A program made the translations under genes and the position numbers. A DNA stretch of 47,344 nucleotides. Origin: a virus. This document shows, piece after piece, positions 1 to 7,936 of the stretch. The number at the start of each line of letters is the position of its first letter. The first letter of the stretch is position 1. The notes under the pieces are model-generated. The model saw only the letters and a program-made list of their open reading frames with translations, made no database searches and had not been told where the DNA came from. The DNA lies in IMG/VR virus record IMGVR_UViG_3300026557_000021, positions 1 to 47,344 of that record, one strand, 5' to 3'.

Positions 1-406
1 CTTCATTTGTCAAGACACTAAATACAGGCACGGAGGACACCTACACCACAACCCCTTGTGTTAACTACTTTACAAACACAAGACACTACGTCACGGAGGT
101 ACTGTTTACCTTTTTGCTATCGGTGGGAAATTCCAGGTAGGGGACTCTCTGCTCCCGCTGGTCGCATGATCGATTGAAGTTATTCATTCATCAAAACCTA
201 AAGGCAAGATAGCACGACATTTGCCAAACTTTAACGGAGCGGATCTTGTTTTTTCGCCGGCGACTCATTTTAAACCGCGCAATCATTGAGAAACCTTCCA
301 TTCACACCCTGTACAGTATTCCCTTGACACAAGCCCTAGTGGTGGATAGATACGGTACCACACAAGATGTAGTGCTAGTAGTTCCAGTACACAAGTAATA
401 GTGTCT
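1..406. other. Non-coding, repeat-rich left end
   Basis: No convincing gene is seen here. The stretch holds a spaced direct repeat: CAAGACACTA followed by CACGGAGG at 11-36 and again at 79-99, with the inner gap shortened from 8 to 3 bases. A perfect 8-bp inverted repeat, CTTGTGTT (55-62) and AACACAAG (75-82), overlaps the second copy. ACACAAG recurs near 327, 362 and 392. TTGACA at 324-329 with TAGATA at 347-352 is a weak rightward promoter candidate. A long imperfect hairpin (about 371-385 with 416-435) could end leftward transcription from the gene that stops at 407. Confidence 0.45.
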
Positions 407-907
407 CTAATCACGGAACATACTACTGGTAGTGGGAGCCACGGATTTCTGAACTACATTTTGTGGTGGCGCACTCTTGACCCCCGTGAAAACATATTCA
501 CAAAACGAGATAATTCGCTCCGCGCTCAGACGTTGGCCATCCCAATCCCCGCTGAATTCAGGGCCGAGGCCACGCGAGGGGTTGTGAAATGAACACTGAC
601 CGTATCCGTCTGGGAGTTCGACGTAGAGAACCCATTCGTAGCCAGGTGTTTTCGGATCGCGCTTCCACCCCCAATTTATTTTTGTCTCCAAGAGTAGGCG
701 GCAGAGTTCTCCGATGGACCAATTCTTAACATCGTAGGCAGCACGCTTCCATTTTCCGCGCCGATAGTCCTTCGCTCGCTTGGAACGTTTCTGTGCGCGG
801 AAGAGTGCGACCGCGATTGGACCGAGAGGTTTCTTGTTCGACAGTTCGGCGTAGTAATTTTTTGTCACGTCGCCGTTATTTTGGTAGAAAACTTCGTGCG
901 CTCTCAT
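407..907 (-). CDS. Hypothetical phage protein (166 aa)
   Basis: I do not recognise this protein. It is basic in its first third (many K/R around residues 35-60) and aromatic-rich in the middle (W, Y and F around residues 75-125). The start is the ATG at 907, which overlaps the stop of the upstream ASCH gene as ATGA, so the two are probably co-translated. It is the last gene of this leftward unit. No transmembrane segment or catalytic motif was seen. A DNA-linked role is possible from charge and neighbour only. Confidence 0.6.
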   Translation of the reverse strand: MRAHEVFYQNNGDVTKNYYAELSNKKPLGPIAVALFRAQKRSKRAKDYRRGKWKRAAYDVKNWSIGELCRLLLETKINWGWKRDPKTPGYEWVLYVELPDGYGQCSFHNPSRGLGPEFSGDWDGQRLSAERIISFCEYVFTGVKSAPPQNVVQKSVAPTTSSMFRD

Positions 908-1341
908 GGTCGCTCCCAATTCCAAAGCATCCGATTTCCTTTTGCCGGGATTGGCGGCTCGAAAACTTCCATCAGTTCAAGATGCCAAGCGTAGCGACCA
1001 TCATCGTAGTTTCCGAAAATGCGTTCACGCTCACAAAGTATTTCGCGCAAATCCCGCGTCTCTTGAATGTCAACGAGGTTAACGATGCAGAGCACACAGC
1101 CGAGTGGCAATTTCTTTGCCGCGTATACGTCATATTCACGCCTGACATTGAACACGTCCGACAATTCATTCCTGAATATTTCAGTGTTCCGAGATGCTCC
1201 TAACCAGTACGGCGGCATCTTTGCCGTAGCGTGAATCGCTAAGGGGCCGCGATAATTCGTAGCCCAATCCCGCGTCTCATAGCGTTTCTCGCGGAGAGCT
1301 ACCAATGTCGCCCACGGCTGCCAGAGACTAAGTGCTTTCAT
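904..1341 (-). CDS. ASCH domain protein
   Basis: The N-terminus reads MKALSLWQPWATLVALREK, the classic start of small phage ASCH proteins (ASC-1 homology, PUA-like RNA/nucleic-acid-binding beta-barrel). Further ASCH hallmarks follow: RYETRDW, then GPLAIHATAK, then LGCVLCIVNLVDI, and a terminal aromatic/proline tail. At 145 aa it has the usual length. Start ATG 1341 is preceded by GGAGG. It overlaps the next leftward gene by ATGA. A second, diverged ASCH gene opens at 47012. The substrate is unknown; ASCH proteins are inferred to bind RNA or modified nucleosides. Confidence 0.85.
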   Translation of the reverse strand: MKALSLWQPWATLVALREKRYETRDWATNYRGPLAIHATAKMPPYWLGASRNTEIFRNELSDVFNVRREYDVYAAKKLPLGCVLCIVNLVDIQETRDLREILCERERIFGNYDDGRYAWHLELMEVFEPPIPAKGNRMLWNWERP

Positions 1342-1352
1342 AAAACCTCCGC

Positions 1353-1380
1353 TTGACAACGTGATTACAACGTGTAACAC
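1353..1380 (+). promoter_or_regulatory. Rightward promoter with tandem operator-like repeats
   Basis: TTGACA (1353-1358), a 16-base spacer and TAACAC (1375-1380) form a plausible sigma70-type promoter. The -10 ends 7 bases before the GTG at 1388, so the transcript would begin at or next to the start codon. The octamer ACAACGTG occurs twice (1356-1363 and 1367-1374), 11 bases apart, one helical turn, between the two boxes. This is the arrangement expected for a regulator site. Confidence 0.45.
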
Positions 1381-1387
1381 TCTGCCC

Positions 1388-1543
1388 GTGAAAGTACAAG
1401 TTCAAATTAGAGTTGAGCCGAAAGACCTGAGGCTCTGGAAGAAAACAGCGAAAGAATTGCGACTTACCCTCTCCCAGTTCATCCGTACTCAGGTGCATCG
1501 GTTCTTCAGGAAGCCGATACCTGACGAAGAGGAACTGGGATGA
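1388..1543 (+). CDS. Likely ribbon-helix-helix (Arc/CopG-like) protein
   Basis: A 51-aa basic protein. A short beta-prone stretch (VKVQVQIRVEP) is followed by two helices around KDLRLWKKTAKELRL and TLSQFIRTQVHRFF, the order seen in Arc/CopG DNA-binding proteins. GTG 1388 is preferred over the in-frame GTG at 1361, because 1361 lies inside the promoter and repeat elements. No Shine-Dalgarno is visible for either start. Its stop overlaps the next ATG as ATGA. It may regulate the divergent 1353-1380 region; that is inference. Confidence 0.55.
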   Translation: MKVQVQIRVEPKDLRLWKKTAKELRLTLSQFIRTQVHRFFRKPIPDEEELG

Positions 1544-1644
1544 TTTGGTTCTATCTCTTTCTCTACTACGTGGGACCGCTGGCGGCGGGGCTTGCGATTT
1601 TGTGGTGCGGCGTGCGGATCGTGCGACATGCGTGGAAGGCGTGA
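1540..1644 (+). CDS. Small membrane protein (34 aa)
   Basis: A very short gene with an ATGA overlap to the upstream stop and a one-base gap to the next start. It encodes one hydrophobic helix (about residues 2-24, MIWFYLFLYYVGPLAAGLAI) followed by a basic tail (RIVRHAWKA), so it should sit in the inner membrane with the tail in the cytoplasm. No function is recognised. Coupling at both ends is the main support. Confidence 0.5.
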   Translation: MIWFYLFLYYVGPLAAGLAILWCGVRIVRHAWKA

Positions 1645-1645
1645 G

Positions 1646-2209
1646 ATGAACAACCTACCAAAGTATGCAGGTGGATTCTTGGAAGTGGGAACCACTGGCG
1701 CGGGCGAAGTGATTGTCAATCACCCTGACCTAAAGCCCGATGAGAACGGAGTCGGCCACATCGTATTTTCGATAGACGAAGCGCGTAACCTGGCGCGTCT
1801 CTTGAACGAAAAAGCGAGTGATGCTTACGACGAGGTGCGCGACCTAAAAGAAAAAGAATGGCGAGCGCAACAGGAAGCAACCGTTCCTCCGGTTGACAGG
1901 TCTGCGCGAGTCCTCGCTGATGGCAGCCCGGAAACAGACGACCACCGAGAAATTAATCCTTCCACCGGGCAGCAAAAGGGCTACATCGTTCTCAGTGCCG
2001 AGGAGCGCGCAAAAGGATTCATCCGCCCGGTTCGCAGGACGTACCGGCACAAAACCTGCAACACAATCACGACTTGCTCTCTTTCAATAGCGGAGACGTA
2101 TGCGCGTGACCCATTTTTCTACAGCGGAACTTTCTGCTGTACTTGCTTGAAGCATTTCCCGCTGACAGAGTTTATTTGGGAAGGAAGCGACGAACAGGTG
2201 GGCACATGA
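1646..2209 (+). CDS. Conserved phage protein with C-terminal Cys cluster (187 aa)
   Basis: The C-terminal half, from about residue 110 (GYIVLSAEERAKGFIRPVRR), resembles a family of phage proteins of unknown function. In these, a basic segment RPVRRTYRHKTC is followed by AETYARDPFFYSGTFCCTC and KHFPLTEF, with cysteines likely to bind zinc. The N-terminal half is acidic and charged with a helical segment near residues 45-75. Start ATG 1646 follows GGAAGG. Function is unknown; the family resemblance is from memory of phage genomes. Confidence 0.7.
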   Translation: MNNLPKYAGGFLEVGTTGAGEVIVNHPDLKPDENGVGHIVFSIDEARNLARLLNEKASDAYDEVRDLKEKEWRAQQEATVPPVDRSARVLADGSPETDDHREINPSTGQQKGYIVLSAEERAKGFIRPVRRTYRHKTCNTITTCSLSIAETYARDPFFYSGTFCCTCLKHFPLTEFIWEGSDEQVGT

Positions 2210-2460
2210 TTCCGATGTCGCTGTTGATGGACGTTGAGCAGTCGCCAATTATTCGGCCAGAGGAACCGCGACTCTATCCCGAGCAACTTCTCGCAGTGAA
2301 CGCGATGGGAGTCTTGACCGCTGGAACTGAGGAAGGCAATCCAGTTTTTATCGTTCGCATCGACCTTCCGACTGGCGAGGCGATTCTCGCGCAAACGACT
2401 CTGCGACTTTTGCAACTTGCGGTAAAAGCGTTCAGTGCGCGGTACGGAGAAATAGAATAG
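2206..2460 (+). CDS. Hypothetical protein (84 aa)
   Basis: Starts at ATG 2206, overlapping the upstream stop by four bases (ATGA), and ends at TAG 2460, whose last base is the first of the next GTG. The sequence is mixed alpha/beta (PVFIVRIDLPTGEAILAQT, then an alpha segment rich in L and A). No motif is recognised. It is probably translated as part of the coupled block leading to the packaging genes. Confidence 0.55.
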   Translation: MIPMSLLMDVEQSPIIRPEEPRLYPEQLLAVNAMGVLTAGTEEGNPVFIVRIDLPTGEAILAQTTLRLLQLAVKAFSARYGEIE

Positions 2461-2801
2461 TGGACACCTACGTTATTCGCTGCGACGGTTCCGAAGTAGG
2501 CCGCGTATCCGGTGAGGGGTTGTCATGCGGACAAAGGTTGACCGGGCCGGAACTCATGGGTGGTGAGCTTATAGACGACCCCAAATTGCTCCGCATGAAG
2601 CGCGAAGGAAAAACCATCGCCGTGTTCTACGTGAGTGCAGAGGAAAATGTTACAGTGGAGAAGGTGGCAATGTCGGAGCGTGGTGCAACCATCGAAGAGA
2701 TTCGTAATCGCTATATTAATACGCCCGACATGCCGCAGCGTGGAGGTCCGGTAGAGTTTGGATTGTGGCTAGAACAACTGAGGAATGAGGTGGGCGCGTG
2801 A
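2460..2801 (+). CDS. Hypothetical protein (113 aa)
   Basis: GTG start sharing a base with the upstream TAG. The protein has a beta-rich N-terminus (MDTYVIRCDGSEVGRV) and a helical C-terminus (PVEFGLWLEQLRNEVGA). No recognised domain. Its end overlaps the next GTG as GTGA. Confidence 0.55.
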   Translation: MDTYVIRCDGSEVGRVSGEGLSCGQRLTGPELMGGELIDDPKLLRMKREGKTIAVFYVSAEENVTVEKVAMSERGATIEEIRNRYINTPDMPQRGGPVEFGLWLEQLRNEVGA

Positions 2802-3085
2802 GAGACATGCTTGGGAATGAACTGAATCTTGGTGACTTGGTGCACGTCAAGTACGGAACCGAGTGGGTTGGCGGCGTGCTCGTCAAAGTGCAGAACGGTG
2901 GATTGTCGCTCGGGATTGCTAATCCCACGATGAAAAACGCTCCGGCGCAACTCAGCGCTGACGTGATCGTGTTGCAGGTTACGATTCCACTTGGCGGGAA
3001 TCCTGGCCAACCGCAGCCACTTCTCGTCCGATTGGACTCCAAGAGCATGACGGAAAAGATTGTTGAATCTGCTATCAAGATGTGA
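2798..3085 (+). CDS. Hypothetical beta-rich protein (95 aa)
   Basis: GTG start overlapping the preceding stop. The sequence suggests a small barrel of SH3-like type: GNELNLGDLVHVKYGTEWVG at residues 6-25, followed by repeated short strands. That is inference from pattern only. It sits immediately before the chimeric co-chaperonin and is separated from it by a strong ribosome site (GAGGAGG). Confidence 0.5.
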   Translation: MRDMLGNELNLGDLVHVKYGTEWVGGVLVKVQNGGLSLGIANPTMKNAPAQLSADVIVLQVTIPLGGNPGQPQPLLVRLDSKSMTEKIVESAIKM

Positions 3086-3094
3086 GGAGGCTTC

Positions 3095-3706
3095 GTGCCG
3101 GAAACTGAAACAAAAGTTCAAGTGATCGACCTTGTACGCCAAGAAGGAAATGTGTTCTGGGTGGGAGCCACCGGGTTCGCGGCCAGAGGAGAGCGAATTA
3201 TTATACGTGAGGACGAACACAAGTCCGGCTACGAGTGCTTGCGCTGCATGGACAAAGAGCACCGCACGTTGGAGGGGAAAGAAGTTTCAATCCTCACCTG
3301 CGATGCGTGCGCCGGCGAAGGGAAGCGACTAAAGGCCGGAAACGACGCGCTGACCGTGAAGTGCTCTGACTGCGAGGGGCGCGGATTTATTCCCTGTCCC
3401 GACTGCGATGGCAAGGGAACACCAAAAGGCGGCGTGATTATTCCCGACTCGCAGAAGAGTGAGCCAATGACCGGCGAAGTGGTAAGCGTAGGGCCGGAAG
3501 CAAAAGTGTACTCGCTTGGGGACCGCGTGATGTTCCCTTCCTACTCAGGCCATCGGTCAAAGGTTACAGCAAAAGAAAAAAATACTGATCGAGAAGAGGA
3601 AGTAGCCCTTCGTTTTATCCAAGAAGGCGACGTGATCGCGCAACTGTACGGAGAGTTGGAACTGCGCTCGTTCAAGGGAACGCAGGCGTTGTATACGAAT
3701 GAGTGA
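3095..3706 (+). CDS. Co-chaperonin GroES fold with inserted DnaJ-type zinc domain
   Basis: GTG start five bases after GAGGAGG. Residues 31-45 (RGERIIIREDEHKSG) match the first strand of GroES. Residues 111-188 match the remainder: GGVIIPD (the IVL-type mobile-loop tripeptide), PMTGEVVSVGP (the conserved GEVVAVG segment), LGDRVMF, then EEVALRFIQEGDVIAQL (the C-terminal strand). Between them lies a DnaJ-like cysteine-rich domain with four CxxC pairs (48/51, 69/72, 90/93, 101/104), three of them as CxxCxGxG. This is enough for two zinc sites. The two GroES parts sum to about 93 residues, close to a normal GroES (about 97). Located just before terL, it may help fold capsid proteins as T4 gp31 does. 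The joint architecture is unusual. Confidence 0.8.
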   Translation: MPETETKVQVIDLVRQEGNVFWVGATGFAARGERIIIREDEHKSGYECLRCMDKEHRTLEGKEVSILTCDACAGEGKRLKAGNDALTVKCSDCEGRGFIPCPDCDGKGTPKGGVIIPDSQKSEPMTGEVVSVGPEAKVYSLGDRVMFPSYSGHRSKVTAKEKNTDREEEVALRFIQEGDVIAQLYGELELRSFKGTQALYTNE

Positions 3707-3709
3707 GCG

Positions 3710-3907
3710 ATGGAACGGAAACTTAAAATCTATCGCCAGAGATTCATTGATGTTCCAAACGACGGAATACTCATCAACGTGTGGGTTGTTGAATTTCCGG
3801 TCCTAATGTTTATGACGTTCCCCACTTGGACCGATGCGGTAGACTACTGTCGAACTTACTGGGAAATGAGGCGCAAACTTGAAGTGGCGATTACTTCCAG
3901 TACCTGA
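3710..3907 (+). CDS. Hypothetical protein (65 aa)
   Basis: A short basic and aromatic protein. It lies between the co-chaperonin and terL and overlaps the terL start by 29 bases. No recognised motif. It occupies the position where many phages encode the small terminase, but it is too short and shows no helix-turn-helix, so I do not call it TerS. Confidence 0.5.
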   Translation: MERKLKIYRQRFIDVPNDGILINVWVVEFPVLMFMTFPTWTDAVDYCRTYWEMRRKLEVAITSST

Positions 3908-5576
3908 AGTTGGAGACGACTACGAAACACACTTCCGCAACACGCGTCTCAACAGTCTCGGATCACTCTACTGGTTTGCAAAATACTGCGTCGGATACTC
4001 TCGCCTGACCACTCTCCACAAACTCTTGTGTAAGAGCCTGGAGAAAGAACATCTCTTTCTTGTCATGGAAGTTCCGATGTCGCACTTCAAGACGCGGCTC
4101 GGTATCGCGCTGTCTATCTGGTGGGCACTTCCATTTTCCGAGTTCGATGAAAAGCACATGCGCGAGTTGGGTTACGGTGATGAGTGGATTCGCTACATGC
4201 GAAACGTCCACGACCAGAACCACCGCACGCTTATCACTCACGAAATCGCTGGACAGGCAACCAACATCGGGCGTGACGTTGACGACTGCTACCGGAACAA
4301 CGACGTGTTCCGAGCAACCTTCCGAGAAGTAATTCCCGATAAAGAGTGCACATGGAACAATGCGGAAAAGTTCCAGAAGCGAGTGAAGGGAGGAGACGCC
4401 TCCACGGGAACATTCGTGTACCGCGGAGTCGGTCAAGCGTTGCAGGGTATCCACGCAAACTCTATCATCCAAGACGACAACTTTGGAAAAGAGGCGCAGG
4501 ACTCGCTAATGAAAGGCGACGGGCGAGTAGCGGAAGATTTAATCAAGTGGCACAAACAAGTAGGCACGCGCTTCGATCCGAAGGTTAAGAAAGATCGCCG
4601 GCAGGTCGTGATTGGAAACAAGTGGGCCGCGCTGGACCTGAACGGATGGATCAAGAAAAACCAAAAAGAATTTAAGTTCGAGACGCATAGCGCAGAAGGT
4701 GGATGCTGCAAACTGCACCCGGCAGGGAAACCGATTCTAGCGTCCGAGTGGACGATGGAACTCTTGCAGAAAGAAAGCGACCGACTCGGCCATCTGGACT
4801 ACGCGCACTTCTACCTGAATATCGCTACGCTCCCAGAGGAGCAACTATTCGGCAAGGATTGGCTGCGAGTGTTCCGGCACAAGGAAGCGGACCCAAGATT
4901 CTCGAAAGACGATTTGCGAAACGCACTGATGATCGAGCACGCCGTCTACGAAGGGAACGCCCTGAAGGACATCATGGCCGGGATACTCGAAATTACGATC
5001 ATCGTGGACCCGATGCACGCTCGAAAGGTGAAGCGGGAGAAGCACGTCATCTGGAGCATCGGCTTTGACCCGGAGAGTTCGCGCATCTACCTACTCGGAT
5101 TGTGGCAGAAAGACTCCACCTACTCGACGCTCGTAGAGGAGATGTACAAACAATACGGAAACTGGACGATGCGAAATGGATTAAAGCAGGTAAAGACGCC
5201 GACCGTATACATGGGAAAGACCGCGCACGAATTGTTAAGGTTCTACTTAGCCGAGCGCGACAAGCGGGAAAAGATTCTTCACCTAGATCCCATCGAATTT
5301 GAGGACGACGACTCACTGGCGGCGATGAAGAACAGGATCGAATCACTGGAGCCAACTTTCAAGAGTCACCAGATTTGGTGTAATCCCGAGCAGGGGCAGC
5401 AAGCAGAATTTGTGGAGGACTACGAGAACTATCCAGCGGGGAAACTGGATGCGCTAGACGTTCTGGGACGCTACTCCGGGATCGTAGAGATTGCGGACAA
5501 CAAACAGGCGAGAGAATTTCTGCGCCAACAGATGGCAGACTTCCAGAGCAGGCAATCAGGGATTGCGGGGTACTGA
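3879..5576 (+). CDS. terL: Terminase large subunit
   Basis: DNA packaging motor with ATPase and nuclease domains, acting at the prohead portal. A degenerate Walker A-like segment is at residues 63-74 (MEVPMSHFKTRL). Walker B is ANSIIQDD at 193-200. The start of the RNase H-like nuclease is ITIIVDPMH near 372-380, with FDPESSRIYLLGLW after it, and a late acidic cluster AGKLDALDVLGRY completes the nuclease site. At 565 aa it has a typical length. Start TTG 3879 follows GAGG and lies within the upstream gene. The usual GxGKT/S of the P-loop is replaced by SHFKT, as in some divergent terminases. No small subunit was identified. Confidence 0.85.
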   Translation: MKWRLLPVPEVGDDYETHFRNTRLNSLGSLYWFAKYCVGYSRLTTLHKLLCKSLEKEHLFLVMEVPMSHFKTRLGIALSIWWALPFSEFDEKHMRELGYGDEWIRYMRNVHDQNHRTLITHEIAGQATNIGRDVDDCYRNNDVFRATFREVIPDKECTWNNAEKFQKRVKGGDASTGTFVYRGVGQALQGIHANSIIQDDNFGKEAQDSLMKGDGRVAEDLIKWHKQVGTRFDPKVKKDRRQVVIGNKWAALDLNGWIKKNQKEFKFETHSAEGGCCKLHPAGKPILASEWTMELLQKESDRLGHLDYAHFYLNIATLPEEQLFGKDWLRVFRHKEADPRFSKDDLRNALMIEHAVYEGNALKDIMAGILEITIIVDPMHARKVKREKHVIWSIGFDPESSRIYLLGLWQKDSTYSTLVEEMYKQYGNWTMRNGLKQVKTPTVYMGKTAHELLRFYLAERDKREKILHLDPIEFEDDDSLAAMKNRIESLEPTFKSHQIWCNPEQGQQAEFVEDYENYPAGKLDALDVLGRYSGIVEIADNKQAREFLRQQMADFQSRQSGIAGY

Positions 5577-5577
5577 G

Positions 5578-5796
5578 ATGCTTCCACCGGAACCGGAATG
5601 GCACAAGAAGTGGCCGACAACAGACACGGAGTGGTGGCAGAGGTCCCCGTTATTTGAGGCAGGTGTTAAGCATGTAAGCGACGAAAGGCTTATAGAACTA
5701 ATTGATAGAGTAAAACAAAGCACCGATGATTCGTGGAAACATTTCGCTCTCCCAATCGTAGAAAGAGAATTAAGGCGGAGGGGACATTTGTGGTAG
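5578..5796 (+). CDS. Hypothetical protein (72 aa)
   Basis: Small tryptophan-rich acidic N-terminus (PEPEWHKKWPTTDTEWWQR) followed by a helical, charged region (ERLIELIDRVKQ). It is one base after the terL stop and ten before the portal start. The family is not recognised. A role next to the packaging motor is suggested by position only. Confidence 0.55.
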   Translation: MLPPEPEWHKKWPTTDTEWWQRSPLFEAGVKHVSDERLIELIDRVKQSTDDSWKHFALPIVERELRRRGHLW

Positions 5797-5805
5797 TATC
5801 CCCTC

Positions 5806-7779
5806 ATGGCCGCACCCGCAGTAACCACCAGCATCGAGGATGTTAAGCCGGATTCTTTCGAGCCATGCACTATCGAGTTCGGCGCCGATGTTGAAAAAGA
5901 AATAAACCGATTTCTCGAACGCCACATCAACTCCCGCATCGCCCAACTCCGCAACATCCACACCTCCAACCTGCCAAAGTGGAAGCGCATCGCTGAGGGC
6001 AGGCCGCTCCAGAAAAGCCGCTCGTTCCCGTTCGAGGGAGCTTCTAATCTAGTTCATCAAACTGCCGGCGAAGCGATTGACGACCTTGCGGCCCGCGTGT
6101 TGCAGCTTACGTGGATGACTTCGCCCATCGTCCTTTACCGCTACTTCACGGGAAAGGTTAAGCAGGAGCAGGCGCAGATATTTTCGGAACGCGCAAAGAC
6201 GCTGATGCAGTTCATGGACTACGCGGCGTATGACCCGCGAGAACTGAATCTCTATCCACGAGAAAACAAGTGGTGGTACGACGGTGCGGTGTGCGGGCGG
6301 TCATGGCTGATCGTGGCGCCAGAGAGCAGAATCGAAGCGGTCTACACCGGGTACAACAACAAGAAGAAAGCGACGTTTGAAAACAAAACACTCTACGAAG
6401 GGCCGAAGGTAATCAACGCGGACTACGAAGATATTCTGTACGACCCGAACGTGAAGGTATTCGAGGAGACAGATCCGCTACCGCGCCGCTGCACGCTGAC
6501 CGTGCGGAAGATTCGAGAGCGCGTATTCAACGGTACCTATCGCAAGGAGGATGCGGAAGAAGTGCTGAAGCATCCCGACCGCTACGGACCCACCGACGTA
6601 AAAAAGCGCGAGAACCAAAAGAAGGGAGTTGTGGACACCACCGATGACACGATGGCAGAGTGGGATATTTACGAAACCTACTTCTCGTGGTGGCACAACA
6701 AAAAGAAGCATCGCCTCATCGCGTGGTACCATCTGGCGACCAAGAAAATTCTGAACTGCGTTTACAACTTCATTCCCGACAACCAGATTCCGATTGTGGA
6801 AACACGGTTGACGGTGGAGGGCCGCGGCTTCCCCGATATTCTGGAGCACTACCAGGAAGAAATATCCACGGCGAAAAACCAGCGCAACGACACGATCACG
6901 GTGTCCATGTGGGGAATCAATACTGTGGACCCGCAGAACAAAAATCTAGGTCCCAACTTCCGCCTCGCGCCAAACGTATTCCTGCCCGTGAAGAAAGATC
7001 AGTTCATGCACTACGACGTTGGCAACGCCGCCTTCGCTGGCCTCTCGCTGCAAAACGAACAGGCGATGATTATGCAGTCGAAGGAACGCGCTGGCGTGGG
7101 ACCGGCAATCTCGGGAGCGGGCGCGGGTGGAACGAACAAGAAGGGCGCGTACTCAGCGATGGGCACGCTGTCCGTGGTGCAGGATGGAAACTCCCGCAAC
7201 GATCACCGCACATCCGATTTCCGCCACTCGCACGTTGCTCTGATGTCGCTGCTCACGGACTTCTACGGATTCCTGGGACTGGGCAGGAAGGGGAATTCTT
7301 TCGGATTAGACGACGATGTTTTGGAAAAAGCGTTGGACGATTACGTGACCCGCAAGATGCGGATTCCCACACGCGCAGCCTCGGCAAGCCTAAACCGGGA
7401 AATCAGCAAGCAAAACCAAATCATTTTGAAGCAGGCGCACTCCGCTTATGTCAAGGAAATCAGTTCGCAGTTACAGGCGGTGATGAACGAAACACTCCCG
7501 ATGGATTACCGGAAGTGGCTGCTAGGTGTTGTCAAGTCGAGCACAATGCTGATGCAGCAAATCTTCAAAGACTTTCAGGTGTCCGACAACCCGATGGAGT
7601 ACGTTCCCGATATTGAAATCAAATTAGCGGAACCGGAAGGAAAGCAAAATGCCGCGGCGCAAGGACAACAACCCCAACCAATCTCTGCGATGGCCAGTGC
7701 TCTTCAAAGACCCGGAGAAGGCGGAATCCCTGTTCTCGGCGGAGGGATGGACGGAACTGCTGGCGGACCTGCGCGCTAG
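5806..7779 (+). CDS. Portal protein
   Basis: Dodecameric head-vertex channel, inferred from size (657 aa), position directly after terL and before scaffold and capsid genes, and composition. There is a helical, charged N-terminus with KSRSFPFEGASNLVHQTAGEA, a stem/wing region with many aromatic residues, FPDILEHYQEEISTAKNQRND (a typical portal helix), and a helical C-terminus. The start ATG 5806 has no clear Shine-Dalgarno. TAGTAT lies six bases upstream, which could be a -10 for a leaderless transcript, but no good -35 is seen. Its last 131 bases overlap the next gene. Confidence 0.8.
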   Translation: MAAPAVTTSIEDVKPDSFEPCTIEFGADVEKEINRFLERHINSRIAQLRNIHTSNLPKWKRIAEGRPLQKSRSFPFEGASNLVHQTAGEAIDDLAARVLQLTWMTSPIVLYRYFTGKVKQEQAQIFSERAKTLMQFMDYAAYDPRELNLYPRENKWWYDGAVCGRSWLIVAPESRIEAVYTGYNNKKKATFENKTLYEGPKVINADYEDILYDPNVKVFEETDPLPRRCTLTVRKIRERVFNGTYRKEDAEEVLKHPDRYGPTDVKKRENQKKGVVDTTDDTMAEWDIYETYFSWWHNKKKHRLIAWYHLATKKILNCVYNFIPDNQIPIVETRLTVEGRGFPDILEHYQEEISTAKNQRNDTITVSMWGINTVDPQNKNLGPNFRLAPNVFLPVKKDQFMHYDVGNAAFAGLSLQNEQAMIMQSKERAGVGPAISGAGAGGTNKKGAYSAMGTLSVVQDGNSRNDHRTSDFRHSHVALMSLLTDFYGFLGLGRKGNSFGLDDDVLEKALDDYVTRKMRIPTRAASASLNREISKQNQIILKQAHSAYVKEISSQLQAVMNETLPMDYRKWLLGVVKSSTMLMQQIFKDFQVSDNPMEYVPDIEIKLAEPEGKQNAAAQGQQPQPISAMASALQRPGEGGIPVLGGGMDGTAGGPAR

Positions 7780-7936
7780 GAAAGAGGAGTTGAGCGCAGG
7801 GATTGTTCACGACATCCCGCACACCCCGGAGAATGTGGCGCTGCAAAACTTTGATCGCGGATGCGTTTCAGTTTTAGAAGATTTACTTGAACTCGCAGAA
7901 GAGTACCGCAAGTGGAAGGAGCAGATGCGAAAATGA
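7649..7936 (+). CDS. Hypothetical protein (95 aa) overlapping portal end
   Basis: Starts inside the portal gene in another frame, with GGAAGGAAAG just upstream as ribosome site, and ends in ATGA overlap with the next gene. It is charged and helical (KAESLFSAEGWTELLADLRA, then LLELAEEYRKWKEQMRK). The sequence beyond the portal stop (7780-7936) is coding only in this frame, which supports it. Function unknown. Confidence 0.6.
   Translation: MPRRKDNNPNQSLRWPVLFKDPEKAESLFSAEGWTELLADLRARKEELSAGIVHDIPHTPENVALQNFDRGCVSVLEDLLELAEEYRKWKEQMRK

Noticed and set aside
2711-3262. Minus-strand open frame of about 180 codons across the small genes before the co-chaperonin
   Set aside because: Low-complexity composition, no ribosome site and opposite to a tightly coupled plus-strand gene chain.
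3710-3907. Small terminase candidate just before terL
   Set aside because: 65 aa is short for TerS and no helix-turn-helix or coiled-coil oligomer pattern is visible.
3963-4472. Minus-strand open frame of 169 codons inside terL
   Set aside because: Opposite strand of a gene with clear terminase motifs; composition and lack of coupling show a shadow.
6660-7616. Long open plus-strand frame of about 318 codons inside the portal gene
   Set aside because: It has high Arg/Gly content, no ribosome site and sits fully inside the better-supported portal frame, so it is an out-of-frame shadow.
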